Below are positions 1 through 11,679 of a DNA stretch of 64,000 bases, piece after piece. The translations under genes were made by a program, and so were the position numbers. The DNA is from Phaseolus vulgaris. Taxonomy: Eukaryota > Streptophyta > Magnoliopsida > Fabales > Fabaceae. Every line of letters starts with the position of its first letter. The stretch's first letter is position 1. The stretch lies in contig NC_023756.2 in NCBI RefSeq assembly GCF_000499845.2, forward strand, positions 36,959,880 through 37,023,879, in the 5' to 3' direction. The notes beneath the pieces were generated by a model, which saw only the letters and a list, made by a program, of their open reading frames with translations, was not told the DNA's origin and searched no databases.

Positions 1-2396
1 TAGATTTAATTCATGTAAGTATTCGAAGAAGATTACACAAAGCTCACGTCCATTAAATGAATTTAAAACGGTCTAGTGTCTTAACAAATTATTTGATAAT
101 ACTACATATAATAAAGACCATAAGTCTTTCGTTTGCCCAAAAAAATGAAATTAAAAGATTATTTTACACTTAGTATTGTTCATGACATGACAATATAATG
201 CAAAAGATAAGCTTGATTATACATTTTTTTCTTCAACTCCATTAATAATCTTTTCTATGTGTAATCTATCTAATTGTGTTTATAAAATTATATGAAGTGT
301 TTATCCTTTTGTTATCATGTAAAAAATAATCATCAAAATTTTAATTCAATTAAAATCAAATTTCAAAATTAGATTTCAAAGTGAAAGGCGTGCAATCATA
401 ACATGCACTAGATATAAAAGCAAAATTAGCTGCAAAAGAAAGTGAAGGTGATGTTGTGAACGCTAAGTAGTGTCCTCTAAGCCTTCAATATTAAAAAAAA
501 TTAAATAAAGTGTGGGTAAGTGAGAGTTATATGAACATAAACTAAAAAAAAATAAAAAATTGCGTGGGTCGAACGGTCACAACTGAAACTATAAATAATA
601 AATAATAATAAAAATTTAAAATTTGTAGGTTAAGCCCACGTAAACATAATATATATATATATATAAATTAAATTTTTATATGTAATAAAATTATGAAGGT
701 TAAGCCCACGCTTGCTTAAAAATTGTGTGGCCAAATCGTTGACTAAGTCCACAGTTCTTTGAATAAACAATATAAAATATAATTTTGTGTGGGCAACATG
801 CAGGCAAAACCCACGCTTGTTTAAAAGATATGTGGCCATTATGTAAGCTAAGCCCATGCTTCTTTAATTAAAGAATACAAAATATAATTTTGTGTGGGGA
901 GCATGTAGGTTAGGCCCATGCAAAAAACAAACCACCTGTGGCCCACGCACCGCCACTATTTTTATGTCGAGCATATTAGCTTCCAATGTTTAATCGCGTC
1001 CATTTATTATAACTAGTGTCTCTTTTTTACCCATCCTAATAAGCATATTTTTTGTAGTGATTTTTTTTCTATATATAAATAGGAGTATTACATTTAGATA
1101 AATCACCATATATTCTTAAAGGAAAAGTTTTGAATCTTACCTTACATTTGCCATGACATTGTTATGAATAGTAGAAATTTAAATTATGCGTATTTAACCT
1201 TAGAAATTTATTTGACATGACATTGTTATAAATATTATAAATTTAAATTATGCGTATTTAACCTTAGAAATTTAAATGAGTAATATAGGAACATAATAGC
1301 ATACTCTTGTATATTAATTGATAGATCTCATGTATCCTAATTAACGAATCATTTAAATTTATAACACGTAAATAAGAAAGTGAATTTAATCATACATATA
1401 CTAATACTATTTTTGTCATGTAAAATTATTTATAAAATATTTATTCTCACTTCTTTTTATATTTATTGTATTTTCCTTAAAAAAAATAATAAAAACCATT
1501 CTAAGTATACCTACATTGCTTCCCATATGTTTAACCATTTGCTACGAGCGTGGTGAGTATACACTCACAATCAGCATTGGTATATTATTTTCTCTCCACT
1601 TACATAAAATGACACAAGAATCCCTTATCTTTGATTGACTTTTCATAATGAAATTTATCACTTTTTTTATAAAACTTTGTAGACATTATTATGAAATCTG
1701 ACTTTTCATTTAAATTGACATCCCATGATCAAACTATCATTTTTCATTATATAAAAAATTATTATTAAACAAGAAAAAAAAGTACAAACAAGTATGGAAG
1801 GAACCAAAACCCATACCAAAGAATGAACATCAAACTAAGACTAAACGAACATAGAAACTAAACACCTAATATGATACAAATGTAGACCTCATAAAAGACT
1901 ATCACAAAACAAGGTAAAAAAAAAAAGATAATTTTTTAACCTACATTAGTAGACTTCATATCACGTTTTCTTTGGATGCCCAAACTTTTTAGTAATTTAA
2001 ATAACATCGTATACTAAGAAACTCTTCCATATTAACTTATTTATCCAATACTTATATAGTACATTCTTTCATGAAGTTGTTCTCCAAATGTGAAGAAATA
2101 TTTGAAACAAGATAAAAAAAGATCCTTTCTCTAAAGCATGTTTATCTATCTTGCCATAAACACGAAATTCCTCCACCCCATTTTCAATATTGGTATGTAC
2201 CCTCTCTATATATCTTCACCACCTTATGTTTCAATTTTGTACCTCTGCCCTTTTCTTTTTTATTTATTCCCTAAATTATCTTCATTTAATCAGGTCTCCC
2301 AACCCTCTTGTATTTATATTTATTTATTCCCTTCATATCCCCTGGTCTCTCATTTTCAGTATTTTCACTTTTCTTATTATGTTCAAAGATTTGTAT
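1..2396. repeat. Block P, copy 1 of a macro-tandem repeat
   Basis: The first 2.4 kb is a diverged copy of 51915-54153 and of 61455-64000, aligned by eye from the shared start (TTTAATTCATGTAAGTATTC) to the shared end near GGTATGTACCCTCT. The window therefore opens inside a repeat unit whose upstream tail lies outside. The block is AT-rich and has no supported gene. It contains a CACTA-type non-autonomous element at 406-1059. A further diverged copy of the last 350 bases of P lies at 17860-18230. Confidence 0.85.
406..1059. mobile_element. Non-autonomous CACTA-type element in block P (copy 1)
   Basis: Left end CACTAGATAT and right end TTTTTTGTAGTG. The sister copy at 52320-52992 keeps a cleaner left end (CACTACATTT) and matching 3-bp ATT duplications on both sides. 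Here the left flank is ATG and the right is ATT, so this copy has decayed. The interior holds imperfect repeats of a GGTTAAGCCCACGCTTG-like motif, alternating with a segment ending in AATTTTGTGTGGG. No transposase is encoded. CACTA assignment rests on the terminal CACTA and the 3-bp duplication. Confidence 0.65.
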
Positions 2397-3010
2397 AAAA
2401 TGTGGTGAAATCAATATTTTAAAATTGAAAAAGAAAAAATAAAAGAAGGTTATGATTTATTGCTTATATTAAAGAAAAATTGTTTTCAAAGAAATAAAAA
2501 GATTTTGTTTGGACCTAAAGTCTGAGAGATAGTATCGTTAGAATCAATCATCGCACTTAAAGTATTGTCCACTTTGAAGGTCGTTGCTCCGTTAGAGTTT
2601 GTCCTTAAAAGGCATCTTGGTGGATTGGAGGAGGAAGGAATATATAAACCGTCATTCACCTCGACTTTTGAAAAATGTGAGACTATATTGATGATACGGT
2701 AACAAATTTTTAAGTTATAAATTTGTATACTATTATCCTTTTTCATGTGCACACTCTATGAGAACAATCGGTTCTGATCATATGCTTGCTACCAATTTAG
2801 TTATATTTAAATTCTTCATCCGTTACCAATCTCCCACTCCTTTAATTTAAGTACCACACCATTAACATTGCACATTTCTTATTCACAAATGCAGAGTTAT
2901 CTAAGAAAGAGAGAGTGTGTTATCTAAGAAAGAGAGAGTGTGTTGCTTAAGGATTGAAAGTAATGGGATTTATACTAACAAAAACAATAGTAATTAATAA
3001 GGTATCTTTG
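2397..3010. repeat. Block Q left part
   Basis: AT-rich non-coding DNA. 2815-2990 matches 38930-39060 (CACCAATCTCC through GAAAGTAATGGG), which marks it as block Q of the macro-repeat. There is a local duplication of about 27 bases at 2897-2943 (TTATCTAAGAAAGAGAGAG twice). No gene is supported. Confidence 0.6.
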
Positions 3011-3011
3011 T

Positions 3012-3602
3012 GTTAATTGTTTGAATAAAAGGATATTAAGTATTTCCAAAATTAGAGAACATCTTTTGTGTGATGGATTGTTGAAAAATTATACAACATG
3101 GAAGTGGCATGGTGAATTCTTAGACTTGCCAAGTGTGCGTGGAGCTTCGAAGGAAGTTGATTTTTCAATGGACGATAGATTCGTGATGTGGGAGCAGAAT
3201 CTTTTGCTAATGCAGTTTTCAAAAATATGTTTAATGATGCAGAGACTCCTTTGTATCCTGGTTCAACTAACTTCGCACCATTATCAACAGTGTTAAGGTT
3301 GATGAATTTGAAGGCAATGAATGGATGGACCGAAAATGCATAATTGCTCCAATTGCTTAAGGACATGCTTCCAGAAGGAAATACATTACCCAATCGATAT
3401 TATGGGGCCAAAAAAAATACTTTGTGCGATGGGTATCGAATATAAAAAAATACATTAATGTCCTAACAATTGTATATTTTACAAAAATGAGTATGAAAGT
3501 TTAAGAAAATGCCCCAGGTGTGGTTTGTCACATTATAAGGTTAAAGTTGGTCGAAATGATGAAATTGATGAATTCACAAAGGAAGGTCCTCCTCCTAAGG
3601 TC
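3012..3602 (+). pseudogene. CACTA (En/Spm, Tnp2-like) transposase remnant
   Basis: Translation gives REHLLCDGLLKNYTTWKWHG. Shifting frames then give LMNLKAMNGWTEN, LLKDMLPEGNTLPNR and finally SHYKVKVGRNDEIDEFTKEG near 3525-3590. These are recalled landmarks of the N-terminal transposase-associated region of plant CACTA Tnp2 proteins. The order is correct but several frameshifts and stops break the frame, and the catalytic core is missing. The fragment sits between two pieces of block Q. The terminal repeats of the parent element were not found, so this is a truncated dead copy. Confidence 0.7.
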
Positions 3603-3830
3603 CTCTATCAAATGCATAATCAACAAAACTGTAGAAAAGAAAGACTCGCTCTCAAGTCCATCCAATTCTTCCTATGTCTCTTCCACAATATCATCCACAA
3701 CTGCATACAATACCCCAACTTCTTCTTTCCCATTCAAAAATCATATTTTTTGGCCAACTAAACCATACCTTCCAATCAAACATTTAATTTAAATCCAACC
3801 AAAACAAAATGAAAACATTTAAAAATAGTA
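3603..3830. repeat. Block Q right part
   Basis: Matches 38643-38880 (TCTATCAAATGCATAATCAA through AATAGTAGATTATGACCAG). In D1 this piece lies before the CACCAATCTCC piece, and here after it, so Q is rearranged between copies. Short reading frames here are not conserved and are not called. Confidence 0.65.
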
Positions 3831-3857
3831 GATTATGACCAGAAGAAAAAGATGACA

Positions 3858-5600
3858 AAATCATGTGTTGTGTTGGCCCTGAGGCCATTCCACATAACAA
3901 CCCCAAACCAATGAGCATTGCTGAGAATGTTGTCTCTTGGGTTCTTAATGTTGAGGCATAGTATTAATACATCAACTCTTTCATTTCAACATCTCTGCCA
4001 CTCAACATCCTCGTTTCGTTCTTGGCTCTTCCTAGACACAAACCCAATTTCCAACAAAATGTTAAGTTTGCATGTTTTATGTATAATCCTCATTTACATG
4101 TTTTTTTTTTAAAAAAAAATTGTCTTTTTTGTGTGAATAGTACTCAATATATGTATTACTAAAAAATGCAATGTTTTGTCAACAAAATGTTTTTTAAGTT
4201 GAATAATTGAGAGAAAACACAACATTGAGAAAAGGTTTGAATCTAATTAATCAAAACCTTCTATAAGAATTACCTTTTGGTATACTTCCTTGATTTCATT
4301 TTGAGATTAATCTCATCATTCCTTAAAAACTTTATGTGCCTCTTTGTCGTCTTCATCTTTGTCCATGTTGTTGGGTATTTCTCTAAACTCTTAAAATTCA
4401 AAGAGAGGTATAAATATTATTTTTGTCACTGGTCAAATTTTGATAACTTTGATGAGAAGACTCTATGAATAGGCCTTTTATAGGGAAAAAAAGATGAGTA
4501 GTTCAATAAAAGAGGATTAATCTTAATTTTATTAGTAATTTTCTTTATAAAATGATTATTTAAATATACACTACAAGAAAATCATGAAAAGAGAAACTAA
4601 TTTAAGAGATAAAAATAATTACTTACTATATTGACTAAATTTAGAATCTAAATAATTTGTAGTTAAAACCTTGATAGCTAATTAGATACAAATTTAGAAA
4701 CTATTTAACAATTATAGAAACTAATTTAGAAACCAAAAATTATTTTAGTCTCTAAAATAGTCTCTAATTTAATCATTATAGCAACTAATTAATTTTTGTC
4801 TCTAAAATAGTCTCTAATTTAATCATTATAGCAACTAATTAATTTTTGTCTCTAAAATTGATTTTTATTTAATGATTTTCTTGCAAGGATATTTAAAATA
4901 AGAAAATTAGTTAATGTATACATTTAATTATTAAATAATGTCATTAATATAATAAATTAATGTAAGCATTATAGTATTTATGTGATATCATTTAATATAA
5001 TAATACATATTAATGTAACATAAATAACCCTAATTTATTTATTTATTCATTTAATTATTTGTGTAAAGTATTAATATATGCATTAGTTTAATGTGTTATA
5101 TAATTAATATTTTAAAACGTTACTAGTCACATCCCTAAAATATCTCTCTCTTTCTCTCTCTCCGCACACAAACATAGGAACAACAATGAGGGAGATGAGT
5201 GTGAGTTTGACTATCTTATCCCCTTTCCCTAAGGTTAGGTGGGCCAAGTCACTATACTGTAGCGATTATAATTCTCAGATATGTTAAAAGAGTGATAAGT
5301 GTCATATTTATGTAATATTTCATATTAAAATAGAAAGCAATTGTAGATATTAATTGATAAAATAATTATAATATAACTCCTAATTTATGAATTTAAACAT
5401 GTTTACATATTTTGTGATTATAATATGAATAAGAATGATTTATTCCTAACTTTGTGTTAATTTTATTATTCTAGGGAAAAATGGAGATGAAAGGAGAAAA
5501 GGAGAATATACAAGATAAAAATGGAAAGTTGAAACGCTCCAAATACTTGTCCAAACTCGCCTAAGCTAGAAACTTCCAGAGGATCTCGCCCAAGTGAGCC
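3858..5600. repeat. Block U, copy 1
   Basis: Homologous to the tandem U units at 40245-44160 and 55966-59030. Shared landmarks in order: GAGAATGTTGTCTCTTGGGT, a CACTA-type MITE, a CT-rich stretch (CTCTCTCTTTCTCTCTCTCC), ACTATCTTATCCCCTTTCCC, GGAGATGAAAGG and CTCCAAATACTTGTCCAAAC. Here U is single and not tandem, and it runs into unrelated sequence at about 5612. Its end carries CTCGCC-type motifs shared with the Diaspora-like LTR. Confidence 0.75.
4569..4888. mobile_element. CACTA-type MITE in U copy 1
   Basis: Begins CACTACAAGAAAATCAT and ends ATGATTTTCTTGCAAGG, flanked by ATA on both sides. The right end has drifted from the GAAGTG seen in the D1 and D2 copies. The interior has a 51-bp tandem duplication at about 4742-4850 (TCTCTAATTTAATCATTATA twice). 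Non-coding. Confidence 0.7.
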
Positions 5601-5611
5601 AAATCTTCTCA

Positions 5612-6957
5612 AACATAAGCTCTGCTATCCTGTAATAATAAAATCCAAATTATAAGTACTAACACTTTAAGATGAGCTCATAATTCTAGACAATAAATTA
5701 TAATACGAATACCTTTCTCTCTGTTGTTGAGAGTTTGAAGAAGGCTTTACAAGGAACATAGGATGCTCTTTAGGATCAATCAATAGGCACTCCCTACCAA
5801 AACCAGAAAGCGTAGCCAATTAATATGCACTCTCTACCAGAAAAAGAATGTCCAACCAATAACTTGTTTTATAGCATGCTATTTAATTGGAACCATTTTT
5901 TGACACCCCAAGGTCAAAATTGAAGCAACAATTACCGTATTGACATTTTAGGGTAGGTTAAAATTTCATCACAGTGTTAAAATGCAGAAATAAAAGAATA
6001 GTAATGCATTTACGGTTTAGGAGGAAGTAGAAGCAGTGAATGTTGATTATAAATTTGAAGAGTTAGAAAATTAATGGATGTCTTGCTAAGATGAAATAAC
6101 AACATTAATGAGGCAGAAGAAATGAAAATCCATTATTCCAATTTGGCAATTTATTAAATAAAAAGAAGAAAAGGAGATCAAAGAAACTTATCTACTTTGG
6201 TAGAGTAATTTAGAACGTGGACGAGTGAAAAATGAAAAATAGAGAAGTGAAAATTCATCACAAGTTACATCTAATTAAACATGTCTAATCGTAATCTTTT
6301 AAAATTAATAAAACAACAAATAATATAAAAAAGAACAAACCAACGACTATTCAAAACAAACCTGAACTTTCAATTTCTTTTCGAGAACTTCGTAACTTTC
6401 ATCCATAGCGACAATGTCAAAATCGGTAACAAACAAACACAAGTCACAAAGATAATCATGTTATAGACACAAGTCAAACAAAACAAGCTAGTTATGGAAA
6501 ATTCATTAAATTGACAACTTCAGAAAACTTAATTATGTGAAATATACCAGCAATTCAAAGGGGGAGAGACTCGAACTTGGATTCAAAAAGGGAATCGTCG
6601 AGGCGAACAATATTTGGGACTTCGACGAATGATGGTGAAAATAGAAGGCAGAAAGAGATGGAAAGAAGAGAATGGGGCTGGTGGATTTTGAAAGAAGGTC
6701 GAACTATTGGAAAGGAAGACGAAAAGTATTTGGAAGGAAATGAGCACCTAGGTTAGCATTGTGTCCAGAAGAAATATATTAGGTTAGAAAGAGGAGAAAT
6801 CAAGAGAAAGGAAAAAATAACAAAATTAAAATATTTATTCTGACTCATTAAAAAATTGTTGAGGTTTATCAGAGGTTTGAAAAACCTCTACTAAGTGTGT
6901 GCCTTACTAGGGTTTTGAAAACCTTAGTATGTTTGAAAAATTAGAATTTTTTGTAGT
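5612..6957. other. Unassigned AT-rich insertion in the U/LTR sequence
   Basis: Sequence shared with other U copies stops near 5612, and related sequence resumes near 7015 (similar to 18430-18690). The stretch has no coding signal. Its right edge, AATTTTTTGTAGTG at 6944-6957, resembles a CACTA terminal repeat, but I could not find a matching left end. A degraded non-autonomous element is possible. Confidence 0.35.
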
Positions 6958-7014
6958 GACTGCAATATATATTTAATGTCGCGAAACTTTAGTGGTAACA
7001 TCGCACAATATATT

Positions 7015-7250
7015 TATCATTTTCTGTCGTCTCTCTAATAAAATCACAAACAAGAATATGATATTATATAAAATTTATTTAATGTAAGAAGGATATTCAT
7101 TTAATATTAAATATTGAATTATAATTACTTAAATATTAAATTAGAATATAAAATAATAATTGAATAAAAGTTAAATAAATATAAAAAGTAAAAATTATTA
7201 AATGAATGTTTTATAAGTTCTGAAATTAAGGATTAAAAAAGAATAGACAT
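7015..7250. repeat. Dispersed AT-rich repeat shared with 18430-18690
   Basis: The string GATATTCATTTAATATTAAA and its surroundings recur at 18530 with the same order of TAAATATTAAATT-type motifs and the same exit (AAATTAAGGATTAAA). No coding content. Confidence 0.6.
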
Positions 7251-7259
7251 GTTAGAGAA

Positions 7260-7570
7260 AAAGATAAAAAGACAAAGTTGCAACATTGGAAACTTGCACA
7301 AGCAAGATCACTCCATAGGAACTCACCCAAGACTCGCCTAAGCGAGTTCTCTCTAGTAAAGTTGGGTTTTTCTCGTCAAATTTGGTTAAGCGAGATGTCA
7401 CTTATACCAAGCCCAATTAGGTTACATAAAAGGCATGAGGCATAATCCTAAACATCATTGGAAGAATATAGAGAGATAGAAAAACCTAAAGGAGGCAGCC
7501 GTCAAGGAGAAACAACTTGGATCTTCTTTTCTTGCTTTCCATGCTTGTAATGGCCAAATACCAATTCCAA
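7260..7570 (+). mobile_element. Diaspora-like Ty3 LTR fragment
   Basis: Related to 44090-44460 and 58970-59330 (shared CTTGCTTTCCATGCTTGTAA). It contains the near-palindrome ACTCGCCTAAGCGAGT at 7332-7347 and further CTCGCC/GCGAG half sites. It lies directly upstream of the gag-like region that starts at 7702, so it is probably part of the 5' LTR of the element that fills 7260-15500. Exact LTR ends are not visible. Confidence 0.5.
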
Positions 7571-7701
7571 TTTGAATCAGAGATCGAAAAGGAGGCTTAG
7601 AAGAATAGGGTTAGTAAGAGAAAAGAAAAACAATGAGAAATTAGAGAACAATCTTCAATTAATTCTACCTTTAATATTGAAATTTTCAGGAAGACAACAA
7701 C

Positions 7702-9350
7702 ATGGTTGAAGAACAACCATTACTGCCTAGAAGAACACTTGGTGATTATGCTATAAAGCAAGGGTCAGGGCATTTTGCTAGTATTCAATACCTACTACCA
7801 ATAAGGCCTTGGAGATGAAACCTGCATTCCTCAATTTGATAAGTACTCCTCAATTTACAACAATGGACCTGAGTTTCCATATACACATTTGTCTACATCC
7901 TATGAATTAGTGGGAACAATGAGATTTCAATTAGGTGATATTGAAATTATTTATCTGCATTTATTTCATTTCTCATTGGTAGGAAATGCTAAGGAATGGC
8001 TCAAATCACATCCAAATCAGAGCCTCAGTAGTTTGAAAGATGTAGAGGAAAAAAAATTACAAAGATTTTTCCCACTATCCCATTACATCAAAGAAAAGTA
8101 TGATATTTCTATGTTCCAACAAGGATTTGATGAAGCCTTTTGTGAAACATGGGAGAGATTCAAAGTGATGTTGATAAAATGATCAAATCATGGCTTTGAA
8201 GATATTTCACAATTGAATATCTTTCATAATGACCTCAAATCTTATACAAAAATGCTTTTAGACACTGCAGCTGGTTGTACGATGATGATTGTTGGTGTGA
8301 ATAGGCAACAACGATTATTTATGCATTGGCCTCAACAAATTATCAAGCCCAACAAGATAAACAAGGTTTTCAAAGAAAGGGTTGCTAGATCTTAATAATT
8401 TAGATGCAATTATGGCTTAGTATTTAATTCTGACACAACATCTAAACTGCCACAACAAATACAAGTTATGCAATCTTCTTAGAGTCAGACTCAACCAATA
8501 AGGTGTTCTTCTCGAACTAGGTTGGGGATTGGGAGAACTGTTGTCTTCGGATATCACTCGGTCGGTCGTATCTCACTTCCTCCTTCGGTCTTTCTCGCTG
8601 AATGACTCCTCAAGCGGGTGGGGTACCTGCAGATGGCACTCCAACGCTCAAGTCAGTGGGGTATCGTATTCGGCTGGCTAGAATACTGTAGATAATGACG
8701 TACCTTCTTCCTTGGAATGCGTGATATTTATATTACCTTGATGGGCCCTCGCTGTTAGGCCGGATTAGGGGGTTGTTTAGCGATTAGGGTTGGATTAGGT
8801 CGTTTCCTAACCGTAGGTTGACCTTTGCTAATTGGGTCAACCTTTGACTTGAGCACCTTATGTCGGTCGGCCACATACGACACGTGGTCGACCTCATACC
8901 TTAAAGTATGGTCTTGATGCATGGGTTGACCGGGTCACAAGACCGGTCGGCCATCCCGGTACAGGTGTAATTTTTGCGGAGGTGATAATCCCAATGGTCA
9001 TTGTTCTTATCAAAATAATTAATCTGAAGTAGAGGTCAATTATATGAGTAATCAGGGAAGACAAAGTGGTTTTCCAACAATAATAACTATCAAAATAATA
9101 TGTCTCAAGATTGGAAAAGCAATCAGAACCAAGGTTTTGGATGGAAATAAGATGTTGGTTAATCTAACAGTCAAACATCTTTTCAACAATAACCACTTTA
9201 TCCTTCAATTTAGGAAAGACTAAGCAAATTTGAGGAAACCTTGGAGAAATTCATGCAAGCTTCTCAGGCCAATCAAATGAATAATGAAGTGGTAATAAAA
9301 AATTTAGAAACGTAGGAGGGATAGATTGCTAAAAAATTGGCAGAGCGACA
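7702..9350 (+). pseudogene. Diaspora-like Ty3 retrotransposon gag, degenerate
   Basis: An ATG at 7702 opens MVEEQPLLPRRTLGDYAIKQ, followed after frame breaks by SLVGNAKEWLKSHPNQSLSS and FDEAFCETWERFKVMLIK (7889-8182), then NDLKSYTKMLLDTAAG (8228-8275). These are typical of the capsid region of gag in non-chromoviral plant Ty3 elements (recalled resemblance). The 7889-8182 part is open, and the rest is broken by stops and frameshifts. A Tat-like solo LTR splits the gene at 8507-8963. Recognisable gag tail with a low-complexity linker continues to about 9350. Confidence 0.75.
8507..8963 (-). mobile_element. Tat/Ogre-like Ty3 solo LTR inserted in gag
   Basis: GC-rich island in AT-rich DNA. On the minus strand it starts TGTACCGG, as in the 16021 copy. 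It carries the U5 signature GACTTGAGCGTTGGAG (8639-8654 reversed) and a CACGTG box at 8880-8885. GGTGT flanks both sides (8502-8506 and 8964-8968), a plausible 5-bp target duplication. The 3' terminus reads GA instead of the usual CA, so the exact end is slightly uncertain. It is shorter (457 bp) than the 965-1166 bp of its relatives. Confidence 0.7.
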
Positions 9351-9529
9351 AAGTTGTCAGTTTTCATCTAACACATAGACCAACTTCAAGGAACATTGCA
9401 ATGTAATTACAATTAGAAGTGGTACAGTAGTAGGAGGGGGATTGGTGACAATTTGGTTGCTTGTGAGGAGAAAAATGATAAGGAAATAAAAATTGAGTGT
9501 AAGGGAGAAGAGCAAGAATTCCGGATTTA

Positions 9530-10135
9530 CCTTATCCACATGCTCCATCAAGGAAGAATAAAGATAGTTTATCATATTTCTTGATATCCTTAAGAGATTG
9601 CAAATTAATATTCATTTTACTGATACTTTAGACCAAATGTCGACATATGCGAAATTCATGAAGGACTTGCTGACAAGGAAGAAAAGCTTCATAGATGAAA
9701 AGACTATAGTGTTGGAGGTTATTGCAATGCTATTATTCATAAAAGCTTGCCCTTAAAATCCAAGGATTTAGGAAGTTTTATATTCTAGTAACCATGGGTG
9801 CTTTTATTTGTGGACAAGACTTTATAGGATTTGGGGGCTATTGTAAATTTAATGTCTTTGGCTATACTGAAAAGTATAGGTGATTTGGAGGATAAACCCA
9901 CTAGGATGACACTAGAGTTAGTTGATAGATCAATCAAGTATGCATATGGTGTGATTAAAGATGTTTTTGTACAAGTGGATAAATTCATATTTCCTATAGC
10001 TTTTGTGGTGATGGACATAGAATAAGACAGGGAGGTTCCCTTGATACTTGGTAGTCCTTTCATGAAACCAACAAGAGTTATTGTTGATGTTAATAAGTGA
10101 GATCTCAAGATGATGAGGTAACTGTTAATGTTTTG
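9530..10135 (+). pseudogene. Ty3 retrotransposon aspartic protease region
   Basis: Shifted frames give PYPHAPSRKNKDSLSYF, AKFMKDLLTRKKSFIDEKT, then the retropepsin core with active-site DLGA followed by INLMSLAIL-type sequence (9831 onward), TRMTLELVDRSIKYAYGVIK and FVVMDIE. The order and the DLGA active site are typical of the non-chromoviral Ty3 protease. Several stops (for example before DLGA and after FVVMDIE) make it non-functional. It continues the gag at 7702-9350 and is cut at 10262 by a copia insertion. Confidence 0.75.
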
Positions 10136-10413
10136 ATGGTTTGAAACATTCTAATACAGGGAAAGATTGCTTAAAAATTGATGCAGCAAAGGAAGTCATT
10201 CTTGAAACTAAAAAGTAGTTGGACCTTTCAAACATCTTAGATAAATTTATACATCATTATACTATTAGAATATATGGCCTTAAACGAAAGGGGGGTGAAT
10301 TGTTTAAGGGGGTTTTCGAAAACTTTTTAAGCTAGAACAAAATCTTTTGTATGAAACTCAATCACAAATTCAGTTAACCAAGATATAAAGCACAAAACAA
10401 CAAAGCACCAGAA

Positions 10414-10450
10414 AAACAATCGGTTGTTTCTTTGAAACAATTGGTTGTTT
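10414..10450. repeat. Paired 16-bp palindromes, 5-bp spacer
   Basis: AAACAATCGGTTGTTT, spacer CTTTG, then AAACAATTGGTTGTTT. It lies near the 3' end of the copia LTR. This is one of ten such pairs in the window, all with the same spacing. Confidence 0.85.
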
Positions 10451-11032
10451 ATGCCATCAAATCAATAAAAACTTAATTTAAATGAGTTTAAGGGAAGAAA
10501 GAGATATACAAACAGTTTATACTGGTTCACTCTTAAGCCAAGAGCTACATCCAGTCCCCAGAAGCCACTGAGCAATCCACCAAGCAATCAAATATAGATT
10601 ACACCAAATCCACCAAAGAAGTGACCTTGAACCCTTCAAGAAACACACTTCCTTTGGCACAGCACACACCAAGAATGTTGATCTTGACAACCTCAAGAAC
10701 ACACAACACTCATTGGCTTAAAACACCAGAAAATACAAAGTATTCGGAACGAATTACACTTGTTTACATAACAAACTGAAATCAATACAGATGTAATCCT
10801 ATTTCACTCTCTCTTGAGAAAACCAAAGCTGAAAGTGAATGCTGAAAACTTGAAAGCAATCTTTCACAACTGAAAAACTCAAATCTGTTTTTCTTGTTTG
10901 TTATAAAACATAAACAAACTATTTATAGCTTTCAAAGATTGGTCAAAGCATTTAATACATGAGCGTATTCAGTTGAAAAACATTTAAAGCACACTCAACT
11001 AACAAAATTGAATTCTGTTAGGATTTTTATAC

Positions 11033-11069
11033 AAACAATCGATTGAAATCATGAAACAATCAATTGTTT
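11033..11069. repeat. Paired 16-bp palindromes, 5-bp spacer
   Basis: AAACAATCGATTGAAA, spacer TCATG, then AAACAATCAATTGTTT, in the middle of the copia LTR. The solo LTR holds the equivalent pair at 22251-22287. Confidence 0.85.
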
Positions 11070-11132
11070 TGGTTTGACAGCAAGTCAACCAACCAAAATA
11101 GTTTTCAACCTTTTCAAAAACACCTAAGAGTT

Positions 11133-11169
11133 AAACAATCGGTTGTTTCGACAAAACAACATGTTGTTT
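11133..11169. repeat. Paired 16-bp palindromes, 5-bp spacer
   Basis: AAACAATCGGTTGTTT, spacer CGACA, then AAACAACATGTTGTTT. The equivalent pair in the other LTR copy of this element is at 14480-14516, and in the solo LTR at 22353-22390. Confidence 0.85.
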
Positions 11170-11478
11170 TTCACTTAGTTTGAAAAACACTTTAGCTTTA
11201 GATTCAACAAAGAGTGGATTACACAGATAAACTACCCAGATCCTATGCTAAACACAACAACAACTTCAGCCTTGCATCAAACACTTGGATTTGGATTCTT
11301 CAAAGCCTTTGATCAGTCTTTATCAACAATCTCCCCCTATTTGATTAAGACAAATCCCTGGTTGCTTGTGTTGAACTTGTTTGAATCTGAAGCAGTTCTA
11401 GAAAAACAAAACTTTATGCAATATACAACATCTATGGCAGCAGGTTAGAAAAGTAATTCACTAAGCACTGTATCAGAA

Positions 11479-11515
11479 AAACAACCGGTTGTTTCCTCGA
11501 TTCAATCAGTTGTTT
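11479..11515. repeat. Paired palindromes between polypurine tract and pol
   Basis: AAACAACCGGTTGTTT, spacer CCTCG, then ATTCAATCAGTTGTTT. This pair is outside the LTR, in the internal non-coding stretch between the polypurine tract and the RNase H end. Confidence 0.85.
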
Positions 11516-11679
11516 ATGTCAGTAGAAGCATAAAACAGTTCCATTTTCTGAAATTGGAGAGATTTAACAGTTTGAAACATATTATAGAGAGCAGACAACA
11601 CAAAAACCAACCAATTCTCCCCCTATTTGTATTCACAAATAGAATTAAAAAACAGTTTAAGAGAGATTTTGAGAGTTAA

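Larger units (their letters stand above)
10263..11328 (-). mobile_element. Copia (SIRE-like) 3' LTR of the nested element
   Basis: On the minus strand the LTR starts TGTTGATAAAGAC at 11328 and ends CCATATATTCTAATA at 10263 (final CA mutated to TA). It is homologous along its length to the solo LTR at 21513-22574 and to the plus-strand LTR at 27329-28446. A polypurine tract (AATAGGGGGAGA, minus strand) abuts it at 11329-11340. It holds three palindrome pairs (10414, 11033, 11133). TATAC precedes it (10258-10262) and also follows the far end of the element. Confidence 0.85.

Noticed and set aside
630..857. 75-residue minus-strand open frame
   Set aside because: It lies inside the non-autonomous CACTA-type element, is low complexity, and is not conserved in the sister copies.
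2138..2408. Two overlapping plus-strand frames of 86 and 72 residues
   Set aside because: They sit in block P. The diverged copy at 17860-18230 has different frames and the D1 copy is truncated, so there is no coding conservation.
5256..5275. CACTATACTGTAGCGATTAT as the left end of the element ending at 6957
   Set aside because: It is part of the conserved U unit and occurs in all U copies without an adjacent insertion, so it is not an element end.
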